A DNA stretch of 64,000 nt, from NCBI GenBank assembly GCA_026874595.1, contig CM049317.1:50310401-50374400 (forward strand). The letters run 5' to 3'. The translations under genes and the position numbers were made by a program. Within the stretch, counting starts at the first letter, position 1; every line of letters begins with the position of its first letter. The DNA comes from Sipunculus nudus. Taxonomy: Eukaryota; Annelida; Sipuncula; Golfingiida; Sipunculidae. Below the pieces are notes generated by a model, which was not told where the DNA came from, made no database searches, and saw only the letters and a program-made list of their open reading frames with translations. This document shows positions 1 through 13,270 of this stretch, piece after piece.

Positions 1-1846
1 TAAAACTGTCAGACGTGCTTGATAATACATTCTGGTGTGATGTATGTGCAGATCCGGCGGTTTGTGTACACAGGAATTGTGGTATTATATGAAGTTAATT
101 GAATACAACATAAATAACCTTCATTTGTACAGAAATAACAGGAAACCTCCATTATTCTCTGGATAGTGGTCTTTACAAATATAGCTGGTCACAATTGCAG
201 CCTTCGTGACACATGATAGATTTTTTATTGAACGTGTATAAAACAACATTCACGTAATGTATTGTTTACTTCAGAGTAGCCGAAATTACATTGCTGTTTC
301 ATTTACATTGTTAGGTCACACAAACATGACAGTACAATTATATTCTTCTTTGTCAAACAAAATTGGGTCTTTAAAGCGGTCTTATTGCCAGACTTATTAT
401 ATCTCGAAATCAAATGTTAGATTCCTGATCTCGGAATCTCCAGCCTTATCTAGCCTTGATCTTGGAGTTCACTTATAATTAATTTCCGATGAATCCTTAT
501 TTAGAAAGTTAGCAGACAACCACACATGCTTCAATAAAATCATGAGAGAGGCGAATGGAAAATGACTGGTTTAAGGATAAAGGCTTTTTCTTCTAAGACC
601 TTGCCATGAAATGTGTCTCATGAACATATTTATCGAAGTATGGGTGGTAAAAGGCTGCTATACATTATTAAATATTCACTACATAATTTAAAAAAAAAGG
701 AACGACATAGCCTGTGCAGTATAATGTAAAAAGCAGAGCAAACATTGACCCTAAGAGTTGCCAAAGAAATTTCAACAGAAATGCAACTGGTCCGCTGGTT
801 TCAGCAGGACATTATCTACAACTAGAAAGTAGGCAGAGACAAAATCATCCGTCATGATCTTCCTCACTTTGCTGTATGCACTGTATCCCATAGCCACTAA
901 ACATTATGACTAGATCACAGATCCGCTATAAAACGAAGGCGTTCCTGGAATATGCATGGCCTTTGTCACTGGGAGAATTATAGTACGAACTGACTGTAGG
1001 AAATACATCTGACCGCTTACCTGACTGTCATCATAGCTAAATGTTTTAAGACACCTTTTTTCTTAGAATTTTGTTTATGTCAACAATTTTCAGAATGCAC
1101 TGCACAAAACACACAAAGACATTCTTTCATCAAAAATTTTAATCAAGAGGGTGTCCATTCTCATTTGCATTGGAACACCCTGATGTAAGGCAGGATTATA
1201 TCATGAGTTAGGAGAGGGAAGCCATTTTAAAAATGAAGGAAATTATGGTGGGAAAAGTGTCTTCTCTATGTCACAATATTCTAAAATCAATGTATTTGTC
1301 ATCTCTCTGTGTCATTTTTCAAATGCATCGTGTTATTCTGCACTAGTTGGGTCAATATTTTAGAAATATCAGAGATAATTAGCTATTTATTAAATTCCAA
1401 AAGCCGACAGCAGGACTTTTTAACAATTATATTTGGACTAATAAAATCCCTAGAGGGAGACCCTTAATCTTGGGTGCAAGGAACTTTGGCTGCCAGACCA
1501 TAAGGTCATTGCTTTTTTATCTATGATTAAACGAATAATCAACCACAATGTTAAATGGGTTTATACAAGCTTCAGGTTTTATTGATAGCGGGTTAATTGA
1601 AACATGCGATGAATACTTTTATACATTGGTATGTCATAGTATTTGCCATGCTAAATTGTTGAAACTACAGGTTTTTTAAAGACGGCATTGACATCGTCAT
1701 ATTGACAATAAAATGAATCATCATTCAATTGTAATACAAGATGCCATTATCATCATTGTTTAGGTGGACAGGATAATACAAGAATTAGAGCAACATCAGG
1801 ACGTTTAATTAATTTACCGATTGTTTAATTGCTGCAGATGTATCGA
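1..1846. other. No gene recognised
   Basis: AT-rich DNA with only short open frames that look random in composition. I saw no splice-bordered exon, RNA gene or transposon end here. Confidence 0.5.
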
Positions 1847-1975
1847 TCACTTCGGATTATATTTCATGTCATTACTTCTTTTGTGTTCCATGGATTTCTC
1901 CATGTCGCTTATTTCCTTCTTCATCCCGCGTACCTCACCACTTAATGAATCCATATTATCCGCAAGAGTCTCCAT
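1847..1975 (-). pseudogene. C-terminal fragment of a coiled-coil protein, paralogue of the gene at 37-38 kb
   Basis: The minus strand reads 42 codons and a stop, ending in KYNPK. The frame includes GMKKEISDMEKSM, which matches GVKKEISEMKKSQ in the last exon of the gene at 37047-37945, whose end is KYNPI. The match continues past the stop, since both copies read TGATCGA there. An in-frame stop sits directly before the first methionine, and the rest of the long coiled coil was not found upstream. I infer a truncated paralogue, or the tail of a second gene whose earlier exons diverge. Function is unknown. Confidence 0.6.
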
Positions 1976-3565
1976 TTATTCATTAATTAATACAAACAAG
2001 ATTACTCTGAATATGTTAGACGCTTGTTGAGATTGTGGACCAACTGATGCTGCTCACCAGAAAACGGCTTCAAAGCAATATAACCAATTACAATAATTTC
2101 AGTCTTAGCAGACACCAGTTTTCATTTAATGTGAATCAGACACGGTCGTCTTACGGTATTTTCGATGGCCCCTGTTGACAAGTGGCTATTCATGTTATTG
2201 TGATACCGCACAACGGTGTAAAAATTGCTAAGGGGACATAAATATATATATATATATATTTATATACAAGAATATGTATATGGTTCACTGACATTGATAT
2301 GTATGAATGTCACCTGAAATGCAAGTAGTTTGAATGATAGAAAAGTATTTTATAATATTCGTCTAATATTCATAATATCCAATTTTTATTCCATTTATGT
2401 ATATACTTGTGCGTATCTAAATTTTACATTGGTTTAATATAGTTTAAAACACTCAGTTTAATAGACTTGTACTTGTGCGTGTGGAGGAATGAAATTACAT
2501 ATCCTTTTTAAATACGTTTATGCCTAAGATCCACCGTTCTATGATATAAACATGAAAACAACACAAATATACGTTGGACTAGGCTCTAATTATTTTTTTT
2601 TCAAATTAATGTGCTAGAAATTCTATAGAACAAATTTACTCATATATTACGCTTAATAGATACTATATAAGCATTTTTCAGTTGAAATATCTGGAGACCA
2701 TCTGAGCTACAGAGATATAGCTTTTTGGCGTCCGTCTGTTCATCTGTTTCTTCCACTGACCATTCGAAGATGTTGTATTGTAAGTAATATTTAACAATAT
2801 ATGCACTGTGAAACCTAGAGGCAAAGTGCTCTGTTTAAACTAAACTATGTAGAACTTGATACTAATGGTACTAAATTATTTAAACTTGGTCACATGGATC
2901 CTCATATAAAGGGATAGCCGGGATGGTAAATGTAGCGTCCGAGATAAAAACACCTAATATAATTTGATTATTACTTCTGTTTGAATGTATGCGTGTCTTT
3001 GCGTGCGCGTGCATTCGTGTGTGGATGATGCGGCGTATTATGTTTCCTCATGCGTCATATATAACTGCAAACTAGGGAACGAATCTGAATCTAATCAGAT
3101 AATATACCCCTGGTATAAGTTATACGAATCAACAATTAACGTTAGGGTATTGTTGTGTTCCACGAGGAATGGAGGGAGAATAACAATCCACAACAGATTA
3201 CCATGAACTATACATGAGACAACATCTAATAGTCCTGTCTCCATTGTGTGCTCATTTATGTTTCTTTCAGATCTACCCGCTTGCAAACTCCGCCATTGTC
3301 AACAGTTTGACAAGTTCTCTGAAATTGGCTGAACATGTCTCAGAAAATGATTAAACAGTGCCAAATAACTTTTTTTGACTGGCTGCCTACATGCAATGTA
3401 TGCCAAGTCCTAGAACAACCGTGATCCCATAAAAAGTAACCGCAGACACAATAGTGAGATCAACTTCCAAAAGTATGTTTGAACGTTTTATATTTAAACG
3501 TTTGACATTCCCTTTCACGGTTTGAGACCTATTTTTCATATTTTGTAGAATTTTAAAAAGCACTA
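1976..3565. other. Intergenic DNA, no gene recognised
   Basis: Contains a short TA microsatellite near 2243-2260 and one copy of a dispersed GTCCGTC-type repeat (separate entry). Open frames here have no splice signals or domain-like content. Confidence 0.45.
2690..2755 (-). repeat. Dispersed repeat fragment with CTGAGCTA...GTCCGTC core
   Basis: Reads GACCATCTGAGCTACAG followed by a GCGTCCGTCTG core. Related sequences occur near 28005-28065 in the same orientation, and near 35860-35930 and 53950-54010 in the opposite orientation (CGGACGGAC). All four flank unrelated DNA, so this is an interspersed repeat family. I cannot name it. Confidence 0.4.
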
Positions 3566-3679
3566 TTTTTAACGCTTTAGTCTCATTTTTCATGATATGT
3601 CTTGATTTACGTTTTGCAGCCAAACAACCCGCTGTAAGATTAACCATAAGCGTATCAACCGGTAACATCAATATTATAA

Positions 3680-4600
3680 CAACCAACACTATAACAGTGT
3701 AAGAGCTGACAGCAGGTATCGCAACAGTTTAAACACTGTGAGATTATTCATACAAAAGGTGCTAGGGCTATAAGCAGCACTACATCATACCTAGTTATAC
3801 TGAGGGGTACCTGTGCTAAACCCAGCACTATATTGCAAGAACAACCAACGCCATGTTGGTGGAACAACGATCTAATTCGATGGAGATTAATCATGGACAA
3901 GAAAACAGGTTACTGGTGCTAAACTCATATGAGTGTCCCAGCAATCCAGCTCTTAGTCAACATCCTAACTAACACCATACCGATGTAACAGTTAACTAAT
4001 ACCTGTGAAATTAATCATGAACTCGCTAACAAGTCACATTGGCTAAACCCAGCAAACTATTACAACCAACCTTAAACCATTGTAACAGCAATCTACCTGT
4101 CTTGTTGTGATAAAATCAACAACACATGAAAACCAATACCATACTTGTGTAACAACAATCTAACCCGACATAGACTAGGCATGGACAAGCCAACAGTTTA
4201 CATGTGCTATATCTAATACAGACCAGTACAACATCATTACTTGTGTAAAAGCCATCTGACTCCATTGGGATTAATAATGGACACGCCAACTGGTTACAAT
4301 CTGGTTATAACCAGCACAGCAACGTAAGCAACACTGGACGTCAGTAATATAATATGTGAAGGTAATATGCAAGCATGTGCTGTTACAAGCATAATCACAT
4401 GTCAATATACGCTACACTAATGTAGCAATCGTCTTTCCACAGTGAGATTAAGCATCGATTATACGCATACTAACAAGTTACAACAGCCATATCCCGTACA
4501 ATATCCTACTGATCAACACTGCACCAGTGTACAAGCTATCTAGAAATTGCCCCCTTATATAGGTTAACCAGTTATAAGTGCTTAGCAATCTTACCACTGT
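3680..4600 (+). repeat. Degenerate minisatellite, repeated at 7720-8640
   Basis: Short phrases recur at irregular spacing of roughly 60-125 bp: GATTAATCATGGACAAG-like, GTGTAACAGCAATCTA-like and GTGCTAAACCCAGCA-like. Examples of the first lie near 3885, 4010, 4173 and 4269. This looks like an old, strongly diverged satellite array, included whole in both copies of the large duplication. Confidence 0.6.
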
Positions 4601-5462
4601 GAGAGTAGAAATGCAAGAATCAACAATTCGTCAGGAAATATATACGATAAAAAAACAGTAGCTTCACCGAAATACCCAAAGCCACAGAAATAAAATGGAG
4701 AGCCGTTATATGTACAAAATGAATAATTTAGAGTATGTTTAAAATGTATATAATGTCTGCTACATGAATATACCAATAGAGGATTTCCCGTTCTTTATTT
4801 TACATGTTCCGGTGTAATAACTTACAACGGTCAAATATGTATATAATATTCTTTGATTGACAGTACGTAGTAAAGATACGCATTACGAGTTTAGAAGTAT
4901 AAAATCAGTCTTAACCTTATCTAAAACCAATATAACCTTATTATAACCATATCCCACTAAAACAAGGAAAATGTGTGGCATAATATAATTGACGAGTACC
5001 ATTTAAGAAATCGCTCATATCTTGCGCAATGGCAGTTTAATTCGGGGGTCACACACTTGGCAATTTAACACATTATGAGCTAGTGTTCTATTACCTCCAT
5101 TTTGTAGCCTAAGATTTTTCATGAATTTGTATTCTGTAGTATGAGAGACTCACGGGTTATTAGTAGGTCTAAATTATTGATAGTGATACGATGACATAGC
5201 GAGTCTCAAAGAACAAACGCACAAACAAAAGTCGCTTGCGTAATAAAATGAACCATTACTGCAAGTGGAGAGTGACATGAAATCTGGTGTATTCATTGCG
5301 GTGTATACTCATTTTAAAGTTCACCGCAGGTCGCAGCAATACAGTAAACATGGATGGATTCTTCTGTGTGAATAACGGTAAACGGTAAACGAAATTGATC
5401 AATTTGAGGCTGGTGGCCCCACAACCCCGCTAAATCGTCTTACGAAGTAACCAATGGATGAC

Positions 5463-5552
5463 GTAAGTAAAGTTTGCTCAAATGTTTGAGGGTGACAACA
5501 CATGGAGATAAGTATAGTTTGCTCACATGTTTGAGGGTGACAACGCATGGAG
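5463..5552 (+). repeat. Two-unit 45-bp tandem repeat, repeated at 9502-9591
   Basis: Two adjacent units share GTTTGAGGGTGACAAC and CATGGAG and differ at a few positions. The 62-aa open frame across it is just the repeat read through. Confidence 0.75.
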
Positions 5553-6121
5553 GTGTTTACGGTAGAGAAATCGTTATTTTTTTATATGGATACAAGTTGA
5601 AACTATGGAAAAAGGAAAGCTTTCAGGCTGCAAATGACATGCAAAACAGTTTGTGCAATTAAGGATATTACTTGCAGTAGATGTCGGCGGTACAAACGTT
5701 GTATTAAAAAAAAAATGTTTCCTCAGCGTTAGTGAAGGTAAAAACCATAAGTATACATATAAAAAAACAGAACGTAAAAGCATAGACCCAGATTGACATG
5801 TTGTTTGCATTGTACAGCCTGTCGGAAAAAAAGGGTGGGCATCACCACTTAGCGGAGACTTCATAAAAAACCTTTCGGCAGGCCCACCGGAAAAAAAAAA
5901 TTGCTGTCCTTTTAATTTCCTATCCCTCCACGTGTCAACAGCAGTAAGCACATGGACCTCTAAAGCGTACCGAATAGCTTGCCAAGGTATTGAAGTTCAA
6001 ACCTAGTATTGGAACTAGTATTGCACCTATTAATAATCACGTTTTGTATAATTATGAAAAAGAAGACGTTAGTTAACACCTCCATTGTCGTATAGTTCTA
6101 TGTGAGAGAACGATTACGTTC

Positions 6122-6710
6122 CAGTACGACGCAGACCGATACGACGCATGTGTTTTCAGAACACCCTCAGAGACGCAGCTCAATTAGACGCGGTTCATTG
6201 CTCATGCATAGAACGTACTCAAAGACGTAGCCCAAGTACGACGCGGCTCAGTGCTTATGGTTGTGTAAGCGCACCACGAAGCGCGTCGGGCAAGCTATAT
6301 CCTGCTCTTGATTTACTCAAGTTATACTAGCTGTTCGTTAGTTAATAGAATATAACACTGTGGTTTATTAACTTGCATAATTTATTCATGTTTGACTTGA
6401 AATTAACTGGTTTTTTTTAAATATCCCCAGAAAACGGGTATTATCGTTTATGGAATTAATATAATGAAGGCATAATACTCCATGCAACGGGTATAAAAGA
6501 TGCTGTTTCTAGATAAGTAACATGGACACCTAAATTCAGAAAGAATTAAAATTGATGCAAAACGTGTTGAAACATGTGGACCGGAATCTGAAAATACAGA
6601 GACAATTACGAGAGAGATGCAATTAAACTGAACGACTTAGGTGTGGACGACTTCAGCCGGGACGACATTCCGAATGGAAGACATTTTGAATGGATGACAA
6701 TTTACCCGAG
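6122..6710 (+). repeat. GACGC and GACGAC short-motif arrays, repeated at 10161-10749
   Basis: The first array (6122-6300) repeats TACGACGC/AGACGC/AGACGTAGC at roughly 15-17-bp steps. The second (6643-6708) repeats GGACGAC/GAAGAC/GATGAC at about 17 bp. The same two arrays occur in reverse complement and mirrored order at 14071-14150 and 14476-14610. I infer the two ends of one transposable element with subterminal repeats, but no clean terminal repeat or target duplication was found. Confidence 0.5.
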
Positions 6711-7215
6711 TATTTAATAAGGAGTTGAAGTGTATGTGATTGGCCAACTACCATTAAGTGAAAATGTTTCATATTTTTGTGTGTGTGCTAAATTCCAGTT
6801 ATTTTCAAACACGTTTGAGTATGGTTATGGTCGGCCTCTGACTCACAGCCGACCTTGTGGGATGACGCGACTGATGGGTGGCTTGCTTTTGATCAGACGT
6901 ATTGCCGCGGTGGATGACGGAATAGATATAAATTGTACCAATAAAAATTCTACCACAATTGTATGTGTTTTTTTTTGTGCATGTGTATGTTTGTGTGTTT
7001 AAACTGCCGGTCGATGCATTGTACTTAATAGTTAATGGCGACAAATTTCCGTTTCTGGAAGACACATTTACTTTAACTTTGTATATTTAAAAAGGGAATG
7101 TATACCGACAAAATTAGTATTGGTATACACTTTACATATTTAAGTCCTTGATTTCATGCATAATTTGTTTAAAAAATAATTCCTTGTTGCAGTAGATATT
7201 TTCATGAAGCGAAAT

Positions 7216-7583
7216 TAACATTACCATTTTACTGCTCAGATCAGCATGCACTTCTGCTCTTTCGCGGAATTTATTTGACTTCAAATATGAATGAAATTTG
7301 TATAATTATAGCAAATGTAAATAAGCTTAGTCAAATAGTTATTTATTTTTATATATTAGCATTTAAGTGATACTTTTAAATGCCTCTGATATTTGAAATG
7401 GTAAAATACAATATGCACATTGTTAAATAAAACAGGGCCTTGAATGCTCATTATAATTGTAAAAATTATTGATCAGTCCAGAGTAAAAAGGTTATAATAA
7501 TATCTACCATTATAATAACATGGATAAGTCCAATAAATTTTGCCATGCACAGCAAAAACCGGGACGATTCATGCTTTTGTAAT
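7216..7583 (+). repeat. 368-bp segment S, copy 1 (identical to 12903-13270)
   Basis: Sits directly between the two copies of the 3.65-kb repeat. It matches 12903-13270 base for base as far as I can read, at an offset of 5687. The left border shares one base with both parents. It contains only AT-rich sequence with no gene. Confidence 0.93.
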
Positions 7584-7609
7584 GCTTTTGTAATTCATGC
7601 TTTTTTTTT
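7584..7609 (+). other. Templated junction between segment S and repeat copy 2
   Basis: After S ends in CTTTTGTAAT, the next bases repeat that end (GCTTTTGTAATTCATGC) and then run into nine T before repeat copy 2. Copy 1 has five T at the same border. Short re-copied filler and a homopolymer join are typical of replication-slippage or polymerase-theta-type repair. Confidence 0.7.
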
Positions 7610-10600
7610 AACGCTTTAGTCTCATTTTTCATGATATGTCTTGATTTACGTTTTGCAGCCAAACAACCCGCTGTAAGATTAACCATAAGCGTATCAACCG
7701 GTAACATCAATATTATAACAACCAACACTATAACAGTGTAAGAGCTGACAGCAGGTATCGCAACAGTTTAAACACTGTGAGATTATTCATACAAAAGGTG
7801 CTAGGGCTATAAGCAGCACTACATCATACCTAGTTATACTGAGGGGTACCTGTGCTAAACCCAGCACTATATTGCAAGAACAACCAACGCCATGTTGGTG
7901 GAACAACGATCTAATTCGATGGAGATTAATCATGGACAAGAAAACAGGTTACTGGTGCTAAACTCATATGAGTGTCCCAGCAATCCAGCTCTTAGTCAAC
8001 ATCCTAACTAACACCATACCGATGTAACAGTTAACTAATACCTGTGAAATTAATCATGAACTCGCTAACAAGTCACATTGGCTAAACCCAGCAAACTATT
8101 ACAACCAACCTTAAACCATTGTAACAGCAATCTACCTGTCTTGTTGTGATAAAATCAACAACACATGAAAACCAATACCATACTTGTGTAACAACAATCT
8201 AACCCGACATAGACTAGGCATGGACAAGCCAACAGTTTACATGTGCTATATCTAATACAGACCAGTACAACATCATTACTTGTGTAAAAGCCATCTGACT
8301 CCATTGGGATTAATAATGGACACGCCAACTGGTTACAATCTGGTTATAACCAGCACAGCAACGTAAGCAACACTGGACGTCAGTAATATAATATGTGAAG
8401 GTAATATGCAAGCATGTGCTGTTACAAGCATAATCACATGTCAATATACGCTACACTAATGTAGCAATCGTCTTTCCACAGTGAGATTAAGCATCGATTA
8501 TACGCATACTAACAAGTTACAACAGCCATATCCCGTACAATATCCTACTGATCAACACTGCACCAGTGTACAAGCTATCTAGAAATTGCCCCCTTATATA
8601 GGTTAACCAGTTATAAGTGCTTAGCAATCTTACCACTGTGAGAGTAGAAATGCAAGAATCAACAATTCGTCAGGAAATATATACGATAAAAAAACAGTAG
8701 CTTCACCGAAATACCCAAAGCCACAGAAATAAAATGGAGAGCCGTTATATGTACAAAATGAATAATTTAGAGTATGTTTAAAATGTATATAATGTCTGCT
8801 ACATGAATATACCAATAGAGGATTTCCCGTTCTTTATTTTACATGTTCCGGTGTAATAACTTACAACGGTCAAATATGTATATAATATTCTTTGATTGAC
8901 AGTACGTAGTAAAGATACGCATTACGAGTTTAGAAGTATAAAATCAGTCTTAACCTTATCTAAAACCAATATAACCTTATTATAACCATATCCCACTAAA
9001 ACAAGGAAAATGTGTGGCATAATATAATTGACGAGTACCATTTAAGAAATCGCTCATATCTTGCGCAATGGCAGTTTAATTCGGGGGTCACACACTTGGC
9101 AATTTAACACATTATGAGCTAGTGTTCTATTACCTCCATTTTGTAGCCTAAGATTTTTCATGAATTTGTATTCTGTAGTATGAGAGACTCACGGGTTATT
9201 AGTAGGTCTAAATTATTGATAGTGATACGATGACATAGCGAGTCTCAAAGAACAAACGCACAAACAAAAGTCGCTTGCGTAATAAAATGAACCATTACTG
9301 CAAGTGGAGAGTGACATGAAATCTGGTGTATTCATTGCGGTGTATACTCATTTTAAAGTTCACCGCAGGTCGCAGCAATACAGTAAACATGGATGGATTC
9401 TTCTGTGTGAATAACGGTAAACGGTAAACGAAATTGATCAATTTGAGGCTGGTGGCCCCACAACCCCGCTAAATCGTCTTACGAAGTAACCAATGGATGA
9501 CGTAAGTAAAGTTTGCTCAAATGTTTGAGGGTGACAACACATGGAGATAAGTATAGTTTGCTCACATGTTTGAGGGTGACAACGCATGGAGGTGTTTACG
9601 GTAGAGAAATCGTTATTTTTTTATATGGATACAAGTTGAAACTATGGAAAAAGGAAAGCTTTCAGGCTGCAAATGACATGCAAAACAGTTTGTGCAATTA
9701 AGGATATTACTTGCAGTAGATGTCGGCGGTACAAACGTTGTATTAAAAAAAAAATGTTTCCTCAGCGTTAGTGAAGGTAAAAACCATAAGTATACATATA
9801 AAAAAACAGAACGTAAAAGCATAGACCCAGATTGACATGTTGTTTGCATTGTACAGCCTGTCGGAAAAAAAGGGTGGGCATCACCACTTAGCGGAGACTT
9901 CATAAAAAACCTTTCGGCAGGCCCACCGGAAAAAAAAAATTGCTGTCCTTTTAATTTCCTATCCCTCCACGTGTCAACAGCAGTAAGCACATGGACCTCT
10001 AAAGCGTACCGAATAGCTTGCCAAGGTATTGAAGTTCAAACCTAGTATTGGAACTAGTATTGCACCTATTAATAATCACGTTTTGTATAATTATGAAAAA
10101 GAAGACGTTAGTTAACACCTCCATTGTCGTATAGTTCTATGTGAGAGAACGATTACGTTCCAGTACGACGCAGACCGATACGACGCATGTGTTTTCAGAA
10201 CACCCTCAGAGACGCAGCTCAATTAGACGCGGTTCATTGCTCATGCATAGAACGTACTCAAAGACGTAGCCCAAGTACGACGCGGCTCAGTGCTTATGGT
10301 TGTGTAAGCGCACCACGAAGCGCGTCGGGCAAGCTATATCCTGCTCTTGATTTACTCAAGTTATACTAGCTGTTCGTTAGTTAATAGAATATAACACTGT
10401 GGTTTATTAACTTGCATAATTTATTCATGTTTGACTTGAAATTAACTGGTTTTTTTTAAATATCCCCAGAAAACGGGTATTATCGTTTATGGAATTAATA
10501 TAATGAAGGCATAATACTCCATGCAACGGGTATAAAAGATGCTGTTTCTAGATAAGTAACATGGACACCTAAATTCAGAAAGAATTAAAATTGATGCAAA

Positions 10601-11257
10601 ACGTGTTGAAACATGTGGACCGGAATCTGAAAATACAGAGACAATTACGAGAGAGATGCAATTAAACTGAACGACTTAGGTGTGGACGACTTCAGCCGGG
10701 ACGACATTCCGAATGGAAGACATTTTGAATGGATGACAATTTACCCGAGTATTTAATAAGGAGTTGAAGTGTATGTGATTGGCCAACTACCATTAAGTGA
10801 AAATGTTTCATATTTTTGTGTGTGTGCTAAATTCCAGTTATTTTCAAACACGTTTGAGTATGGTTATGGTCGGCCTCTGACTCACAGCCGACCTTGTGGG
10901 ATGACGCGACTGATGGGTGGCTTGCTTTTGATCAGACGTATTGCCGCGGTGGATGACGGAATAGATATAAATTGTACCAATAAAGATTCTACCACAATTG
11001 TATGTGTTTTTTTTTTTGTGCATGTGTATGTTTGTGTGTTTAAACTGCCGGTCGATGCATTGTACTTAATAGTTAATGGCGACAAATTTCCGTTTCTGGA
11101 AGACACATTTACTTTAACTTTGTATATTTAAAAAGGGAATGTATACCGACAAAATTAGTATTGGTATACACTTTACATATTTAAGTCCTTGATTTCATGC
11201 ATAATTTGTTTAAAAAATAATTCCTTGTTGCAGTAGATATTTTCATGAAGCGAAATT
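7605..11257 (+). repeat. Large direct repeat R, copy 2 (about 3.65 kb)
   Basis: Second copy of 3566-7216, two bases longer because of a T run near 11010. It continues into unique DNA at 11258, whereas copy 1 continues into segment S. All internal repeats of copy 1 are present here. Confidence 0.95.
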
Positions 11258-12902
11258 TAATATAGTGAAATAAAAATGAACCATTATACCATAAGAACAT
11301 ACCAATGTTCATATGTGTTAAGAGGGACAATATGAACCGTTCATGCTTAAAATTTTTAATATTAATTAAATATGAAACAATATCACTGGTAGTGTCACCA
11401 TTCCCTTTTGTTCGTGATCAAAGACTAATTGTCTACTTGATGAGAATAATGTGGTATTAACAATAACTATTGACTTCCCAGTCGCTAGGTCTCCGCTAAT
11501 TAAGCAGATACATAATCAACCCACCGTAAAGTTAACATAAAGTCAGACAGAAGGGTTGGCAGAAAGAATGAGAGAAAAGGAAAACAAGAATAAGGAATGA
11601 TAGTTAGAACGAAAGAAGGAAAATGATAAATTATGGATATAGGCAAATTTAAAGGAGAGATTGACTTGGAAAGAAAGAGAAAAGGAGAAAGAACGGGAGA
11701 TAGATGGATAGACAAAAAAAGAGAAGGGCAGAATGGAAAAAGGGGAGAAAAGGAGCGAGAAAGAAAGAAGGATGAAATGAAAGAGTAAGAATAGTTAAAA
11801 ACACAGAAAAAAATATGAATAAGGAAAAAGAGTAAGAACAGTAAAATATATATAAAGATGGATAAACAAGAAATAAATGGGGAAAAATTCCATTTAAAAG
11901 AGAAAGAAAGAAACAATTAAGAAAATATGTCGTGCGTGGACATCCAAGGGAGAGTGAGAGAGAACAATTAATATGGAAAGTGAATGATTTATCGGACTGA
12001 AAGAGAAAATTACACTATAATAATAATGAAAATGCAACAATATATGTTCGAATGGCTATATGTCTTATTTCACTGGACATATTGGACCAACCGATCTAGA
12101 TATATCATTGACCGATGTTCTATTCCATCATTACATTTTCGAAGAACGACACCGGTAAATTAAAATGGACAGAATGGAGACGTATTAGTGACAATTTATG
12201 TCTAATATTTTCTCTGTTAGAAATGCTGTTAATTTTTCTACAAAACCTATGCTAGACTTGGATGGAAATCAGCTGCCATATTCGGTTTCATTTTTGCGGA
12301 GAGTGTGTATACCATATAATACAGCATAAATTTGAAGTAAAAAATGAAAATGATTATACATATTCATTAATTATATAATAATTTTTTTTTTTTTGCGTTC
12401 TGCAAATGTTAACGGGGTTGCTTTCATCACAGGGCATCACGTTAAGCTGGGGGAAATCCCGCTTTTGTGATATAATTAAGCTGTTTCGTGCAGCCGAAAA
12501 CCGCTCTACCGCGAAGGGTTCTCTTAAAATGTTATACAAACATTAATCCACCCCTATTATGTAACCTTTGATATGATTATTAAGGCACGTGCAACCATAA
12601 CTATATAAATAAACATTGCAACATCCTCATTGTCCATGATTATTTTACGCATTTTTTTTATTTAAAGTGGCAATAAAATGACTCCTACTTGGTCAAGACT
12701 GAATATTCTCATTCTTGAACCACGCTTTCTCAAATTTACATTTAAGAGGATAATTTGATGTTTGCTTAATTTATTTTTAAATTTGAATAAATGACCTTGA
12801 TAGTGTACTGGTTCCACAGAATACGGCATAATATAGGTAATAATACCTTAACCACATGGTGTATATATCCGATTAATGATCTCTGTTTCATTTTATTGAT
12901 TA
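11258..12902. other. Unique block between repeat copy 2 and segment S
   Basis: No gene recognised. This block is present once: it separates R from S on the right and is missing between R copy 1 and S on the left. It contains the polypurine tract listed separately and a long T run near 12384. Confidence 0.6.
11540..11990 (+). repeat. Purine-rich (GA) low-complexity tract
   Basis: About 450 bases in which the plus strand is overwhelmingly A and G, built from AAAGAGA/GAAAGAAAG-like words without a fixed period. The 138-aa open frame on the other strand is this tract read as Phe, Leu and Ser codons and is not a gene. Confidence 0.85.
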
Positions 12903-13270
12903 TAACATTACCATTTTACTGCTCAGATCAGCATGCACTTCTGCTCTTTCGCGGAATTTATTTGACTTCAAATATGAATGAAATTTGTATAATTATAGCA
13001 AATGTAAATAAGCTTAGTCAAATAGTTATTTATTTTTATATATTAGCATTTAAGTGATACTTTTAAATGCCTCTGATATTTGAAATGGTAAAATACAATA
13101 TGCACATTGTTAAATAAAACAGGGCCTTGAATGCTCATTATAATTGTAAAAATTATTGATCAGTCCAGAGTAAAAAGGTTATAATAATATCTACCATTAT
13201 AATAACATGGATAAGTCCAATAAATTTTGCCATGCACAGCAAAAACCGGGACGATTCATGCTTTTGTAAT
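12903..13270 (+). repeat. 368-bp segment S, copy 2
   Basis: Identical to 7216-7583. Here it is flanked by unique DNA on both sides, so this is probably the parental location. Confidence 0.93.

Larger units (their letters stand above)
3566..7216 (+). repeat. Large direct repeat R, copy 1 (about 3.65 kb)
   Basis: Matches 7605-11257 almost perfectly at an offset of 4039 bp. By eye the only differences are A/G at 6946/10985 and a T run of 9 versus 11 near 6970/11010. It holds a degenerate minisatellite, a 45-bp tandem repeat and GACG-motif arrays, but no recognisable gene. Its 125-aa and 120-aa open frames are shared only because the copies are nearly identical. The left border is in a T run and the right border is at GCGAAATT. 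It is either a very recent duplication or an assembly artefact. Confidence 0.95.

Noticed and set aside
5574-5951. 125-aa open frame conserved at 9613-9990
   Set aside because: The conservation only reflects the near-identical duplication. There are no splice sites, domain or codon signature.
10769-11131. 120-aa open frame in repeat copy 2
   Set aside because: The matching frame in copy 1 is 90 aa because of the T-run change, and the text crosses the GT/T-rich tract.
11500-11916. 138-aa open frame on the minus strand
   Set aside because: It is the polypurine tract read from the pyrimidine strand, giving Phe/Leu/Ser runs with no domain.
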